Notes under the pieces: model-generated
The model's input: the letters and a program-made list of their open reading frames with translations, nothing else
What the model was told of the DNA's origin: nothing
Database searches by the model: none
Origin: Phycisphaeraceae bacterium
Lineage (GTDB): Bacteria > Planctomycetota > Phycisphaerae > Phycisphaerales > UBA1924
Direction: 5' to 3'
NCBI GenBank assembly: GCA_020639135.1
Contig: JACKHE010000004.1
Span: 186,001 to 250,000 of the forward strand
Length of the DNA: 64,000 nucleotides
Position numbers and translations under genes: made by a program
Shown: piece after piece, positions 51,008 through 59,346 of the stretch
Layout of the letters: each line of letters begins with the position of its first letter
Numbering within the stretch: the stretch's first letter is position 1

Positions 51008-52030
51008 ATGCGCAGCCCAACCGGATATCTCCCGATCGGACGCCGCGCGATCTGGCGGCTCGCGTTCGCGCTGACGCTGCTCTCCGGCGCGATCGCAACG
51101 CCGTCGCTGCGCGCACAAGGCGAGCGCGAGCCGATCGGGGTTGTGGCGACGACAGGGATGGTGGCGGACATCGTGCAGCGCGTCGCGGGACACCGCGGCA
51201 GGATTCGGGCGCTGATGGGGTCCGGGGTGGACCCGCACCTGTACAAGCTCACGAGATCGGACACGGCGGCGATGCTCGGCGCCGACGCGGTCTTCTACAG
51301 CGGGCTGCACCTCGAGGGGAAGATGACCGATGCGCTGGAGCGCATCGCCGGGTCCGGCAAACCGACATACGCGGTGACGGAGGAGATCGACCCGGCGTAC
51401 CTGCTGGTCCCCGAGCAGTTCCAGGGGCACCCCGACCCGCACGTGTGGATGGACCCGATCGCGTGGTCGCGGTGCGTCGGCGCGGTGGCGGATCGGTTCG
51501 TCGGGACGCTCGACCCGCAGGATGCGCGGGTGTACCGCGACAACTGCGCGGCGTATCAGGAGCAGCTGGCCGACCTGGACCGCTATATCACCACGGTGAT
51601 CCGCACGATCCCCGAGGACCGGCGTGTGCTGGTGACGGCGCACGACGCGTTCAACTACTTCGGTCGGCGGTACGGGATGGAGGTGCTGGGCATCCAGGGG
51701 ATCAGCACGGAATCGGAGGCCGGGGTGCGCGAGATCGAGCGGCTCGTGGACCTGCTCGTGGAGCGGCAAGTCCCGGCGGTGTTCGTCGAGACGACGGTGC
51801 CCGACCGGAGCGTCCGGGCGCTGATCGCCGGCGCCAAGGCGCGGGGGCACGACGTCGTCATCGGCGGGAGCCTCTTCTCCGACGCGATGGGCTCGCCCGG
51901 GACTTATGAAGGAACGTACATCGGGATGCTGGATCACAACGCCACGACGATCACCCGGGCGCTGGGCGGGAAGGCGCCCGAGCGCGGGATGCAGGAGCTG
52001 CTGCTCCCGCCGCATCGGCTCAACGAGTGA
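51008..52030 (+). CDS. Manganese/zinc ABC transporter substrate-binding protein (TroA/MntC/ZnuA family)
   Basis: 340 residues from the ATG at 51008; a GTG at 50987 is in frame but less convincing. The signal peptide is residues 1-36 (RLAFALTLLSGAIATPSLRA). It is a cluster A-I metal-binding protein with ligands at H77 (GSGVDPHLYK), H145 (DPHVWMDP), H212 (TAHDAFNYF) and D292 (LFSDAMGSPG). Three His and one Asp is the TroA-type set, which can hold zinc or manganese, rather than the PsaA set with Glu at the third place. There is no His-rich loop as in ZnuA. It delivers metal to the ATPase and permeases downstream. The promoter and MntR-like operator upstream favour manganese as the regulating metal. 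Confidence 0.93.
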   Translation: MRSPTGYLPIGRRAIWRLAFALTLLSGAIATPSLRAQGEREPIGVVATTGMVADIVQRVAGHRGRIRALMGSGVDPHLYKLTRSDTAAMLGADAVFYSGLHLEGKMTDALERIAGSGKPTYAVTEEIDPAYLLVPEQFQGHPDPHVWMDPIAWSRCVGAVADRFVGTLDPQDARVYRDNCAAYQEQLADLDRYITTVIRTIPEDRRVLVTAHDAFNYFGRRYGMEVLGIQGISTESEAGVREIERLVDLLVERQVPAVFVETTVPDRSVRALIAGAKARGHDVVIGGSLFSDAMGSPGTYEGTYIGMLDHNATTITRALGGKAPERGMQELLLPPHRLNE

Positions 52031-52033
52031 ACC

Positions 52034-52870
52034 ATGCCGCTGAAACAGGCCCACAGGACGGCGGCCCCGGAACCTCTGTCGCGGCTCCCCGAGCACAGCG
52101 CCGAGAGCCCGCTGTCGGTGCACGACGTGACGGTGGCGTACCACCGCAAGCCGGTGCTGTGGGATATCGATTTCGATGCGCCGGCAGGGAAACTGACGGC
52201 GATCGTCGGTCCCAACGGCGCGGGCAAGTCCACGCTGATCAAGGCGGCGATGGGGCTGATCCCGCTGGCGGCGGGGCGGATCGAGATCTTCGGCAAGCCC
52301 ATCCGGGCGCAGCGTCGGCTGGTCGGGTACGTGCCGCAGCGGGGGAGCGTGGACTGGGACTTCCCGGTGTCGGCGCTGGATGTCGTGTGCATGGGGCGGT
52401 ACCGGGCGATCGGGTGGTGCCGGCCGGTCACGAAGCGGCACCGTGACGCGGCGATGGCGTGCCTGGAGCGCGTGGGGATGGCGGGGTTTGCGCACCGGCA
52501 GATCAGCCGGCTCTCGGGGGGGCAGCAGCAGCGGGTCTTCCTCGCTCGCGCGCTGGCGCAGGAGGCGATGCTGTACTTCATGGACGAGCCCTTCGCCGGG
52601 GTGGACGCGGCGACGGAGCGCGCGATCGTCGAGGTGCTGCGCACGCTGCGCGACGAGGGGCGGACGGTGATCTGCGTCCACCACGATTTGCACACCATCG
52701 AGGACTACTTCGACCACGTGCTGCTGCTGAACATGCGCATCGTCGCGCAGGGCCCGGTCGCGGCGACGTTCACGCGCGAGAACCTCCAGAAGACCTACGG
52801 CGGGCGGCTGACGCTGCTCGACGAGGCGTCGGAGGCGCTGGCCCGGACCGCGGCGCCGGGGGCCTCGTGA
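52034..52870 (+). CDS. Manganese/zinc ABC transporter ATP-binding protein
   Basis: 278 residues, 3 bp after the binding-protein gene. All ABC motifs are present: Walker A IVGPNGAGKSTLIKA, Q-loop GYVPQRGSVDWDFPVSALDV (the RGSVDWDFP form is typical of the Mn/Zn/Fe group), signature LSGGQQQRVFLARALAQ, Walker B LYFMDEPFAG and switch CVHHDL. Residues 1-28 are an extra N-terminal stretch of unknown role. It pairs with two permeases downstream, so the working transporter is probably a heterodimeric membrane part with two copies of this ATPase. Confidence 0.95.
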   Translation: MPLKQAHRTAAPEPLSRLPEHSAESPLSVHDVTVAYHRKPVLWDIDFDAPAGKLTAIVGPNGAGKSTLIKAAMGLIPLAAGRIEIFGKPIRAQRRLVGYVPQRGSVDWDFPVSALDVVCMGRYRAIGWCRPVTKRHRDAAMACLERVGMAGFAHRQISRLSGGQQQRVFLARALAQEAMLYFMDEPFAGVDAATERAIVEVLRTLRDEGRTVICVHHDLHTIEDYFDHVLLLNMRIVAQGPVAATFTRENLQKTYGGRLTLLDEASEALARTAAPGAS

Positions 52871-54228
52871 TGCTCGCGGCGCTGCCCGCTGCGGGGCCCG
52901 ATCTCGGCGAGGTCCTGGAGGTGCTGACCTTTGGCGCCGGGTTCAACACGGCGATCGTCGTGGCCGGGGCGCTGCTGCTTGGGATGGCCGCGGGGACGAT
53001 CGGGACCTTCTCGATGCTGCGTGGTCGCGCGCTGATGAGCGATGCGCTGGCGCACTCGACGCTGCCGGGGGTGTGCGTGGGGTTCCTCGTCGCGGCGTCG
53101 CTGGGGGCGCTGGAGAACAAGCTGCCGATCCTGCTCGCGTGCGCGACGGTGACGGGGGTGCTGGGGGTGCTCGCGGTGCAGGCGATCGCGCGGACGGGGA
53201 GGCTGCGCGAGGACGCGGCGATCGGGGCGTCGCTGTCGGTGTTCTTCGGGATCGGCGTCGTGCTGCTGAGCGCGATCCAGGGCATGGACATCGGGGGCCA
53301 GGGCGGGATCAACGCGTTCATCTTCGGGCAGACCGCGGCGATGCTCGCGCGGGACGCGGCGGCGCTGGGCGCGATCGCCGTCGCGTGCGCGCTGCTGACG
53401 GCGCTGCTCTTCAAGGAGTTCCGGCTGCTTTGCTTCGACCCGGTGTTCGCCTCGTCGCAGGGGTGGCCGGTGAACCGGATCGACCTGGCGATGATGGCGC
53501 TGGTCGTCGCGGTGACGGTGACGGGGCTGCAGGCGGTCGGGCTGATCCTGATCGTCGCGCTGGTGATCATCCCGCCGGCGACGGCGCGGCTGTGGACGGA
53601 CCGGCTGTGGCGGATGGCGTGCCTGTCGGCGCTGTTCGGGGCGATGAGCGGGTACCTCGGCGCGTCGCTGTCGGCGCTGCTGACCGACACGCCCGCCGGC
53701 GCCGTGATCGTACTGACGGCCGGGGCGATGTACGTCGCGAGCCTCTTCGCGGCGCCGAGGCGCGGGGTGATCGCCGGCGTGGTGCGGCGCCTGCTGCTGC
53801 GCCGGACGATCGCTCGGCAGCACGCGCTGCGGGCGCTGTACGAGTCGATCGAGGCCGCGGGGGCCGGGGAACCCCGCGTGCCGCTGGATGCGCTGCTTGC
53901 CGGCCGGTCGTGGGGCGCTTCGGAGTTGCGGCGGGCGCTGGGATCGCTGCGGCGGTCCGGACTGTGCGAGACGGACGCCCGGTCGGTGAGGCTGACGGGG
54001 TCCGGGCTCGAGGAGGCGCGGCGGATCACACGCAACCACAGGCTGTGGGAGGAGTACCTCGTCGCGTTCGCGGACATTGCGCCGAGCCACGTCGATCACG
54101 CGGCGGACCTTGTCGAGCACGTGCTCGACGCGCCGCTGGTGGCGCAGCTGGAGCAGCGGCTGCGGAGCGCCGGTCGGCTGCCGGGGCCGAGCGTGCACCC
54201 GATCGGCGCGGGAGGGGGCGGCGCATGA
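52870..54228 (+). CDS. Manganese/zinc ABC permease fused to a DtxR/MntR-like metal-sensor domain (first copy)
   Basis: 452 residues from the ATG at 52870, which overlaps the TGA of the ATPase gene (TGATG). Residues 1-295 are an ABC-3 (ZnuB/MntC/TroC) permease: FSMLRGRALMSDALAHSTLP, GASLSVFFGIGVVL and QAVGLILIVALVIIPPATAR with about eight or nine helices. From about 310 the chain becomes a soluble winged helix (ASELRRALGSLRRSGLCETD, then VRLTGSGLEEARRITRNHRL) joined to a DtxR-type dimerisation and metal domain with H390, E394, E416 and H417 (DLVEHVL). At the places of DtxR H98 and C102 the residues are Asp408 and Asp413 by my alignment, so the site may be altered. The tail lies in the cytoplasm and may regulate transport directly. 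Confidence 0.9.
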   Translation: MLAALPAAGPDLGEVLEVLTFGAGFNTAIVVAGALLLGMAAGTIGTFSMLRGRALMSDALAHSTLPGVCVGFLVAASLGALENKLPILLACATVTGVLGVLAVQAIARTGRLREDAAIGASLSVFFGIGVVLLSAIQGMDIGGQGGINAFIFGQTAAMLARDAAALGAIAVACALLTALLFKEFRLLCFDPVFASSQGWPVNRIDLAMMALVVAVTVTGLQAVGLILIVALVIIPPATARLWTDRLWRMACLSALFGAMSGYLGASLSALLTDTPAGAVIVLTAGAMYVASLFAAPRRGVIAGVVRRLLLRRTIARQHALRALYESIEAAGAGEPRVPLDALLAGRSWGASELRRALGSLRRSGLCETDARSVRLTGSGLEEARRITRNHRLWEEYLVAFADIAPSHVDHAADLVEHVLDAPLVAQLEQRLRSAGRLPGPSVHPIGAGGGGA

Positions 54229-55550
54229 GCCTGTTCCTCCAGGTTGACCTGCCGGCGGCGCTGACGGGGACGCTGGCGGCGCTGTGCTGCGCGCTGCTGG
54301 GGAACTTCCTGCTGCTGCGACGCCAGAGCCTGCTCGGGGACGCGATCTCGCACACGGTGCTGCCCGGGATCGTCGTCGGGTTCCTCGTCTTCGGGACTCG
54401 GAGCGCCGGGCCGATGCTGCTGGGCGCGATCGCCGCGGCGCTGGTCGCGGCGACGCTGATCGAGCTGGTCAAGCGGTACGGCAAGCTCGAGCCCGGCGCG
54501 GCGATGGGGGTGGTCTTCAGCGTGATGTTCGCGCTGGGGGTGCTGCTGATCGAGCGGGCTGCGGCGCGGACGGTGGACCTGGACGCCGAGTGCGTGCTGT
54601 ACGGTCAGCTCGAGGACGTGCTGTGGCTGGGGCCGACGGCGCCGGGCGACCTGCTCAAGCCTTCGATGTGGTCGGGTTTCCCGCGCGAGGCGGCGACGCT
54701 CCTGGTCATCACGGTCGTCGTCGCGGCGGGGATCGCGCTGTTCTTCAAGGAGCTGCGCATCACGGCGTTCGACCCGGAGCTGGCCTCGTCGGTCGGGATC
54801 CCGGCGGGCGCGGTGCACTTTGCGACGACGGCGCTGGTGGCGGTGGCCGCGGTGGCGTCGTTCGAGGCGGTCGGGTCGATCCTGGTGGTGGCGATGCTGG
54901 TGTGCCCGGCGGCGACGGCGCGGATGTTCACGGACCGGCTGACGACGCAGGTGTGGCTGAGCGGGGTCTTCGCGGTTGTGGCGGGGATCGGCGGCTACGT
55001 GCTGGGCGCGCTGGCGCCGGTGTGGCTGGGGATGGACGGCTCGCTCAGCGCCGCCGGGATGATCACGGTGCTGTCGGGCGCGCTGCTGGCATTGGCGATC
55101 CTGCTGGCGCCGGGGCACGGGGTTGTGGCGAAACGGCTGCGGTCGCTGTCGCTGAGCGCGGGGATCGCGCGGGAGGACCTGCTTGCAATGCTGTTCCGGC
55201 TGGAGGAGAACCGATCGGGCGTGACGCTGACGCGGGGCGAGATCCGCGGCGCGCTGGGCGGCGGGCTGCCGTCGCGGATCGCGCTGCGGCATGCGAGCCG
55301 GCGCGGGGACCTGTCGATCGGCGCGGCGGGGGCGACGCTGACGGACGCCGGGCGGGCCGAGGCGCGCCGGCTGGTGCGCACGCACCGGCTGTGGGAGACG
55401 TACCTGGTGCGCGAGCTCGGGCTGCGGCCCGATCACGTGCACTCGACGGCGGAGGCGCTCGAGCACGTGACGACGGAGGCGATGGCGCAGGAGCTGGGCG
55501 AGCGCGCGGGGGCGGCGGCGGATCCGCACGGGAAGCCGATTCCGGATTGA
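54225..55550 (+). CDS. Manganese/zinc ABC permease fused to a DtxR/MntR-like metal-sensor domain (second copy)
   Basis: 441 residues, start overlapping the previous stop (ATGA). Residues 1-300 are an ABC-3 permease (LLRRQSLLGDAISHTVLPGI; GAAMGVVFSVMFALGVLLIE; FEAVGSILVVAMLVCPAATA). The C-terminal 130 residues are the same DtxR-like tail as in the first copy: winged helix at about 315-385, then the metal/dimerisation part THRLWETYLVRELGLRPDHV followed by HSTAEALEHV. Here all the DtxR-site residues have counterparts: H387, E391, H406, E410, E413 and H414, with Glu at the position of DtxR Cys102 as in manganese-type regulators. The two copies probably form the heterodimeric channel and dimerise through their tails. 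Confidence 0.9.
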   Translation: MSLFLQVDLPAALTGTLAALCCALLGNFLLLRRQSLLGDAISHTVLPGIVVGFLVFGTRSAGPMLLGAIAAALVAATLIELVKRYGKLEPGAAMGVVFSVMFALGVLLIERAAARTVDLDAECVLYGQLEDVLWLGPTAPGDLLKPSMWSGFPREAATLLVITVVVAAGIALFFKELRITAFDPELASSVGIPAGAVHFATTALVAVAAVASFEAVGSILVVAMLVCPAATARMFTDRLTTQVWLSGVFAVVAGIGGYVLGALAPVWLGMDGSLSAAGMITVLSGALLALAILLAPGHGVVAKRLRSLSLSAGIAREDLLAMLFRLEENRSGVTLTRGEIRGALGGGLPSRIALRHASRRGDLSIGAAGATLTDAGRAEARRLVRTHRLWETYLVRELGLRPDHVHSTAEALEHVTTEAMAQELGERAGAAADPHGKPIPD

Positions 55551-55634
55551 GCGGTTGGGGTGGGTTGATATCCGAGCCTTCGCGGCGCTCAGGCTCGGCG
55601 TCCATCTGCGCTCAGTCTCGGCGTCCACAGGCGC

Positions 55635-56066
55635 TCACGCGCCCTTCTCCTTGAGGACGCGGCGCATCGCCCTGATGGTTTCGGCGCTGACGTGATGCTC
55701 GATGCCCTCGGTGTCGATCTCGGCCTGCCTGCGGGGGACGCCGATGGCGCAGAGGAAGCGGAGGACGACGCCGTGGCGCTCCATGGAGGCCCTGGCGAGC
55801 CGCCGGCCTGCTGGGGTCAGGGTGACGGGGCGGTAGGGCGGCTGCTCGACGAGGCCCTCGTCCTGGAGCCGGGAGATGATGCGGGTGACGGTGACGTGGC
55901 TGACGCCCATGACCTTGGCGAGGTCGCCGATGCGCGCTTCGCCCCTGGATTCGATGAGCTGCGCGACGGCCTCGACGTAGTCCTCGGCGGTCTCGTCGCT
56001 GTGCGCCGCCCTGGTCTTGCGGAAGCGGTCGGCGGCCTGCGATGTGGGCTCGGGCTTTCCGGGCAT
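55635..56066 (-). CDS. mntR: Manganese-responsive transcriptional regulator, DtxR/MntR family
   Basis: 143 residues from the ATG at 56064-56066; the frame is open earlier but that part looks non-coding. The core aligns with B. subtilis MntR: winged helix EDYVEAVAQLIESRGEARIG, then MGVSHVTVTRIISRLQDEGL, and the metal site. All six manganese ligands are present: D29 and E32 (EDYVEAV), H98 (MERHGVV), E120, E123 and H124 (DTEGIEHHVS). An N-terminal extension of about 24 residues resembles that of E. coli MntR. It is convergent with the metal-import operon, whose operator at 50959-50974 is the likely target, with repression in high manganese. Confidence 0.95.
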   Translation of the reverse strand: MPGKPEPTSQAADRFRKTRAAHSDETAEDYVEAVAQLIESRGEARIGDLAKVMGVSHVTVTRIISRLQDEGLVEQPPYRPVTLTPAGRRLARASMERHGVVLRFLCAIGVPRRQAEIDTEGIEHHVSAETIRAMRRVLKEKGA

Positions 56067-56112
56067 CGGGCGCGATGATACCGGGGCGATCGCGCGTGGT
56101 ACGATCGTCGTC

Positions 56113-56904
56113 ATGATCGACCGATTCGCGGGGCTGCCCTCGTCGCTGGCGCAGCGGGCCAGGTTCACGACGCTCGCGGGCGTCCCGGCGCTCGTGGCGC
56201 ACCCCGACTGGGAGTCGCCGGCGCCGACGATGCTCTGGATGCACGGCCGCACCGCCAGCAAGGAGCTCGACCCCGGGCGGTACAGCCGGTGGCTGCGCGC
56301 CGGGATCGCGGCGGTGGCGCTGGACCTGCCCGGTCACGGCGAGCGGCTTGACCGGGCGATGCACCAGCCCGACCGGACGCTCTACGCCGTCGAGCAGATG
56401 GTCGGGGAGATCGACGGGGTCGTCGAAGCGCTGGCGGACCCGGAATGGGGCGGCGTCTTTGATCTCGACCGGCTGGGGATCGGGGGGATGTCCGCCGGGG
56501 GGATGGCGACGCTGCGGCGCCTGTGCGACGAGCACCCCTTCCAGGCGGCGGCGGTGGAATCGACGGCGGGGGATTTCTCGTTGATGCCGTACGCGGAGCT
56601 GTACGAGCCTGGCATCATCGGGCGGCTGGATCCAGCGCGGCATCTGGAGGGCTGGACACCGATCCCGCTGCTGGCGCTGCATTCGGAGATTGACGCAATG
56701 GTCCCCCTGGCGGCGATCGGTTCGTTCTTCGACAAACTTCGTGCGATGTATACCGAGCAGCACGCAGACCCGGACGAGCTGCTCACGCTACGAACGTGGC
56801 CCGAGACGGGCGCGCCGGCGGAGCACGCGGGCTTCGGCAGGGTGGCGGCGGAGGCGAAGGCGTTGCAGGTGGAGTTTCTGGAGCGGTGGTTGGGCGAATC
56901 CTGA
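56113..56904 (+). CDS. Alpha/beta-fold hydrolase
   Basis: 263 residues from the ATG at 56113. The fold and triad are clear: oxyanion region MLWMHGRTASKE, nucleophile elbow GIGGMSAGGMA (S127), Asp194 in HSEIDAMVPLAA and His238 in PAEHAGFG. The overall plan resembles the YitV/dienelactone-hydrolase-like esterases. There is no signal peptide, so it acts in the cytoplasm. It is divergent from mntR (46 bp between starts) but nothing else ties it to metals. Substrate unknown. Confidence 0.88.
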   Translation: MIDRFAGLPSSLAQRARFTTLAGVPALVAHPDWESPAPTMLWMHGRTASKELDPGRYSRWLRAGIAAVALDLPGHGERLDRAMHQPDRTLYAVEQMVGEIDGVVEALADPEWGGVFDLDRLGIGGMSAGGMATLRRLCDEHPFQAAAVESTAGDFSLMPYAELYEPGIIGRLDPARHLEGWTPIPLLALHSEIDAMVPLAAIGSFFDKLRAMYTEQHADPDELLTLRTWPETGAPAEHAGFGRVAAEAKALQVEFLERWLGES

Positions 56905-56975
56905 ACCCGGGAATAGGCGAGGCACCCCGGGGGTTCAGGACTCCGACAGCGGAACGATTCTCTTCAGGAGTGTTC

Positions 56976-57902
56976 ATGATGCGATCACGTCTTGCCCGCC
57001 TGGTTTCCTGCTCCACGATGCTCGCCGGGGCCGTCGCGATGGCTGTCCCGGTGGCCGCGCGTGCGGATGATTCTTCCCCGGCGCTCGGGGGCGTTGATGT
57101 TGTCGCGTTCTCCGACGCTTCGACGACGGCGCCGGTTCCGGGCGATGCATCGATCACCGCCGAGTATGCGGGCCGGGTGTATTGGTTCGCGTCGAGCGAG
57201 CACGCGGCGGCGTTCACGATGACGCCGGAGGTTTACGTCCCCCTCTTCGGGGGGAACGATCCCGCGCTGCTGGCGCAGGGCAAGACGGCGCCGGGCGACG
57301 CACGGTGGTTCACGGTCATCGATGGCGGGCTGTATTTCTTCTCCAGCGAGAACACCCGCGATCTGTGGCTGCGATCGTTCGACATGCTCGCTCCCAGGGC
57401 GCTGGCGGGTTGGAACGCCGACGCGAAGACGAAGGATCGGAGCGAGGCCGTGATCGGGGTGTCGCTCGGGCGCGACATCGAGAAGTACCTCGTCAAGAGC
57501 GACGTCGGCGCCGGCGGGTACGACGTGGTGTCGTACTTTCTCGAGGGCGGGGGCAAGCCGCTCAAGGGCGAGCAGAAGATCGAAGTCGAGTACCGGGGCG
57601 TGACGTACCAGTTCGCCAGCGCGGACAACGCGGCCCGGTTCCGGCAGCGGCCGTCGCGCTACGAGCCAGCGTACGGGGGGTGGTGCGCATACGCGATCGC
57701 CCACGAGGGGTACACGAAGCCCAATCCCAAGCGGTTCCTGATCCAGAACGACCGGTTGATGCTGTTCTACGACGGCTTCCTGGGCGACACCTACAAGTCG
57801 TGGAACAAGGAGGGCGCCGAGAAGCTGGAGGGTCTGGCCGACCGGTGGTGGGAGCGCGAGACCGGTGAACCTACTCCCGGGACGGCGCCGGGATCGAACT
57901 GA
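56976..57902 (+). CDS. Exported protein with two YHS-like domains
   Basis: 308 residues from the ATG at 56976 (AGGAG five bases upstream; a second ATG follows directly). The signal peptide is about residues 1-30 (LAGAVAMAVPVAARA-D). Two YHS-type units occur in tandem: GGVDVVAFSDASTTAPVPGD with GRVYWFASSEHAAAF, and GGYDVVSYFLEGGGKPLKGE with VTYQFASADNAARFR ending YGGWCAYAIA. YHS domains are small metal- or heme-associated modules; in this exported form they are common and poorly understood. Only the second unit keeps the closing W-C pair. The first may be a degenerate copy or partner surface. Confidence 0.85.
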   Translation: MMRSRLARLVSCSTMLAGAVAMAVPVAARADDSSPALGGVDVVAFSDASTTAPVPGDASITAEYAGRVYWFASSEHAAAFTMTPEVYVPLFGGNDPALLAQGKTAPGDARWFTVIDGGLYFFSSENTRDLWLRSFDMLAPRALAGWNADAKTKDRSEAVIGVSLGRDIEKYLVKSDVGAGGYDVVSYFLEGGGKPLKGEQKIEVEYRGVTYQFASADNAARFRQRPSRYEPAYGGWCAYAIAHEGYTKPNPKRFLIQNDRLMLFYDGFLGDTYKSWNKEGAEKLEGLADRWWERETGEPTPGTAPGSN

Positions 57903-58029
57903 GTCAACCTGAGAACTGCTGGAATCCCGACGGGGGATGGAACCCCGCGCATCCAGTGTCGGTACGCCCGGTGAATCGCTCGCGTGAGCGGGTCGCCGGG
58001 CTGCTGAACTGATCCTGAGGGGATTCCGG

Positions 58030-59289
58030 ATGCACAGAATGATTGCAATGGCGTGCTGCGCCCTTTCGCTGGTTTCGATCGCTCACGCCGAGACCGAGTA
58101 CGCCGAGGTCGTGGAGGGATTCGCCAGCGCGATGGAGGACCACTACGTCTTCCCCGACGTGGGCGCCCGGTGCGCGGCGTTGCTGCGGGACGAGCTCCGG
58201 AGCGGGGCGTACGACGGGCTGGGGCCGGAGGAACTGGCGACCAGGGTCCACGAGCAGCTTCGCGAGATCACGCACGACCTGCACTTCGGTGTCCGGTACA
58301 ACCCCCCGCAGCAGGGAGCGGCGCCGACGCCGATCGGCGAGATCCCCGAGGTCATCAACCACGGGTTCCGCAAGGTCGAGCTGCTCGACGGGAACGTGGG
58401 ATACCTGGATTTCCGGTTCTTCGAGAGCTCGGACGGGATGAGGGCGACGGTTGACGCGGCGATGGCGTTCCTGCGTGATTCGGACGCGCTGATCATCGAC
58501 ATGCGGCGCAACGGCGGCGGCCAGCCTGACGGGGTGCGGTACGTGTGCAGCTACTTCTTCGGCGATGAGCCGGTGCTGCTCAACAGCATCTACGACCGGA
58601 CGACGAACGAGACGGAGGAGTTCTGGACGCTTGCCGATCTCCCTGAGAAGCGGTTCGCGTCGATCCCGATGTACGTGCTGACGAGTGCGAACACGTTCTC
58701 CGGCGCCGAGGAGCTGTGCTACAACCTCCAGACGCGGGGGCGGGCGACGATCGTCGGCGAGGTCACCGGCGGCGGCGCGCACCCGGTGATGGGGATCGAC
58801 GTCGGCGAGGGGTTCTCCATCGGCGTGCCGTTCGCCCGGGCGATCAACCCGGTGACCGGGACGAACTGGGAGGGCGTCGGGATCCGGCCCGACATCGGCT
58901 GCAACGCCGACACCGCGCTGGACGTGGCGCACATGAAGGCGCTCGAGACGCTCAGCGCCAGCGCGACCGGCGGCAAGGCCCGCCGCCTGGCGTGGGCCTC
59001 GGACTTCATCCGATCCAGGATCAACCCGGTGGTCGTCGATCGGGCGACGCTGGCGGAGTACGTGGGGTCGTACGGGCCCCGGCAGGTGACATTCCGCGAC
59101 GGCTCGCTGTGGTACTCCCGGGGTGGCGGCCCCGAGCGCCGGCTCAACGCGATCAGCGCCGACACGTTCATGGTTGATGGGGTCGATTTCTTCCGGATGA
59201 CCTTCGAGCGGGACTCTCAGGGCCGGGTCGCGCGGATCCTCGGCAGCTACGTGCAGGGGCACAGCGACACGTCCGAACGGGACGGCTGA
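58030..59289 (+). CDS. S41 family (C-terminal processing/tricorn-like) serine peptidase
   Basis: 419 residues. A signal peptide (residues 1-20, MACCALSLVSIAHA) targets it to the periplasm or outside. The N-terminal helical part (YAEVVEGFASAMEDHYVFPD) and the core (GYLDFRFFESSDGM, IIDMRRNGGGQPDGVRYVCS) are followed by the catalytic motif MYVLTSANTFSGAEE with nucleophile S224 and E227. No PDZ domain is visible. This is the compact IRBP/tricorn-core type seen in periplasmic peptidases of unknown target. A beta-rich C-terminal extension (FRDGSLWYSRGGG) follows. The 127 bp before the start hold no recognisable gene. Confidence 0.92.
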   Translation: MHRMIAMACCALSLVSIAHAETEYAEVVEGFASAMEDHYVFPDVGARCAALLRDELRSGAYDGLGPEELATRVHEQLREITHDLHFGVRYNPPQQGAAPTPIGEIPEVINHGFRKVELLDGNVGYLDFRFFESSDGMRATVDAAMAFLRDSDALIIDMRRNGGGQPDGVRYVCSYFFGDEPVLLNSIYDRTTNETEEFWTLADLPEKRFASIPMYVLTSANTFSGAEELCYNLQTRGRATIVGEVTGGGAHPVMGIDVGEGFSIGVPFARAINPVTGTNWEGVGIRPDIGCNADTALDVAHMKALETLSASATGGKARRLAWASDFIRSRINPVVVDRATLAEYVGSYGPRQVTFRDGSLWYSRGGGPERRLNAISADTFMVDGVDFFRMTFERDSQGRVARILGSYVQGHSDTSERDG

Positions 59290-59346
59290 TCGGTTTGCCC
59301 GGGAATCGGGGCGTGGGGCGATCGGGTATCGTTGCCGCGCCCACCG

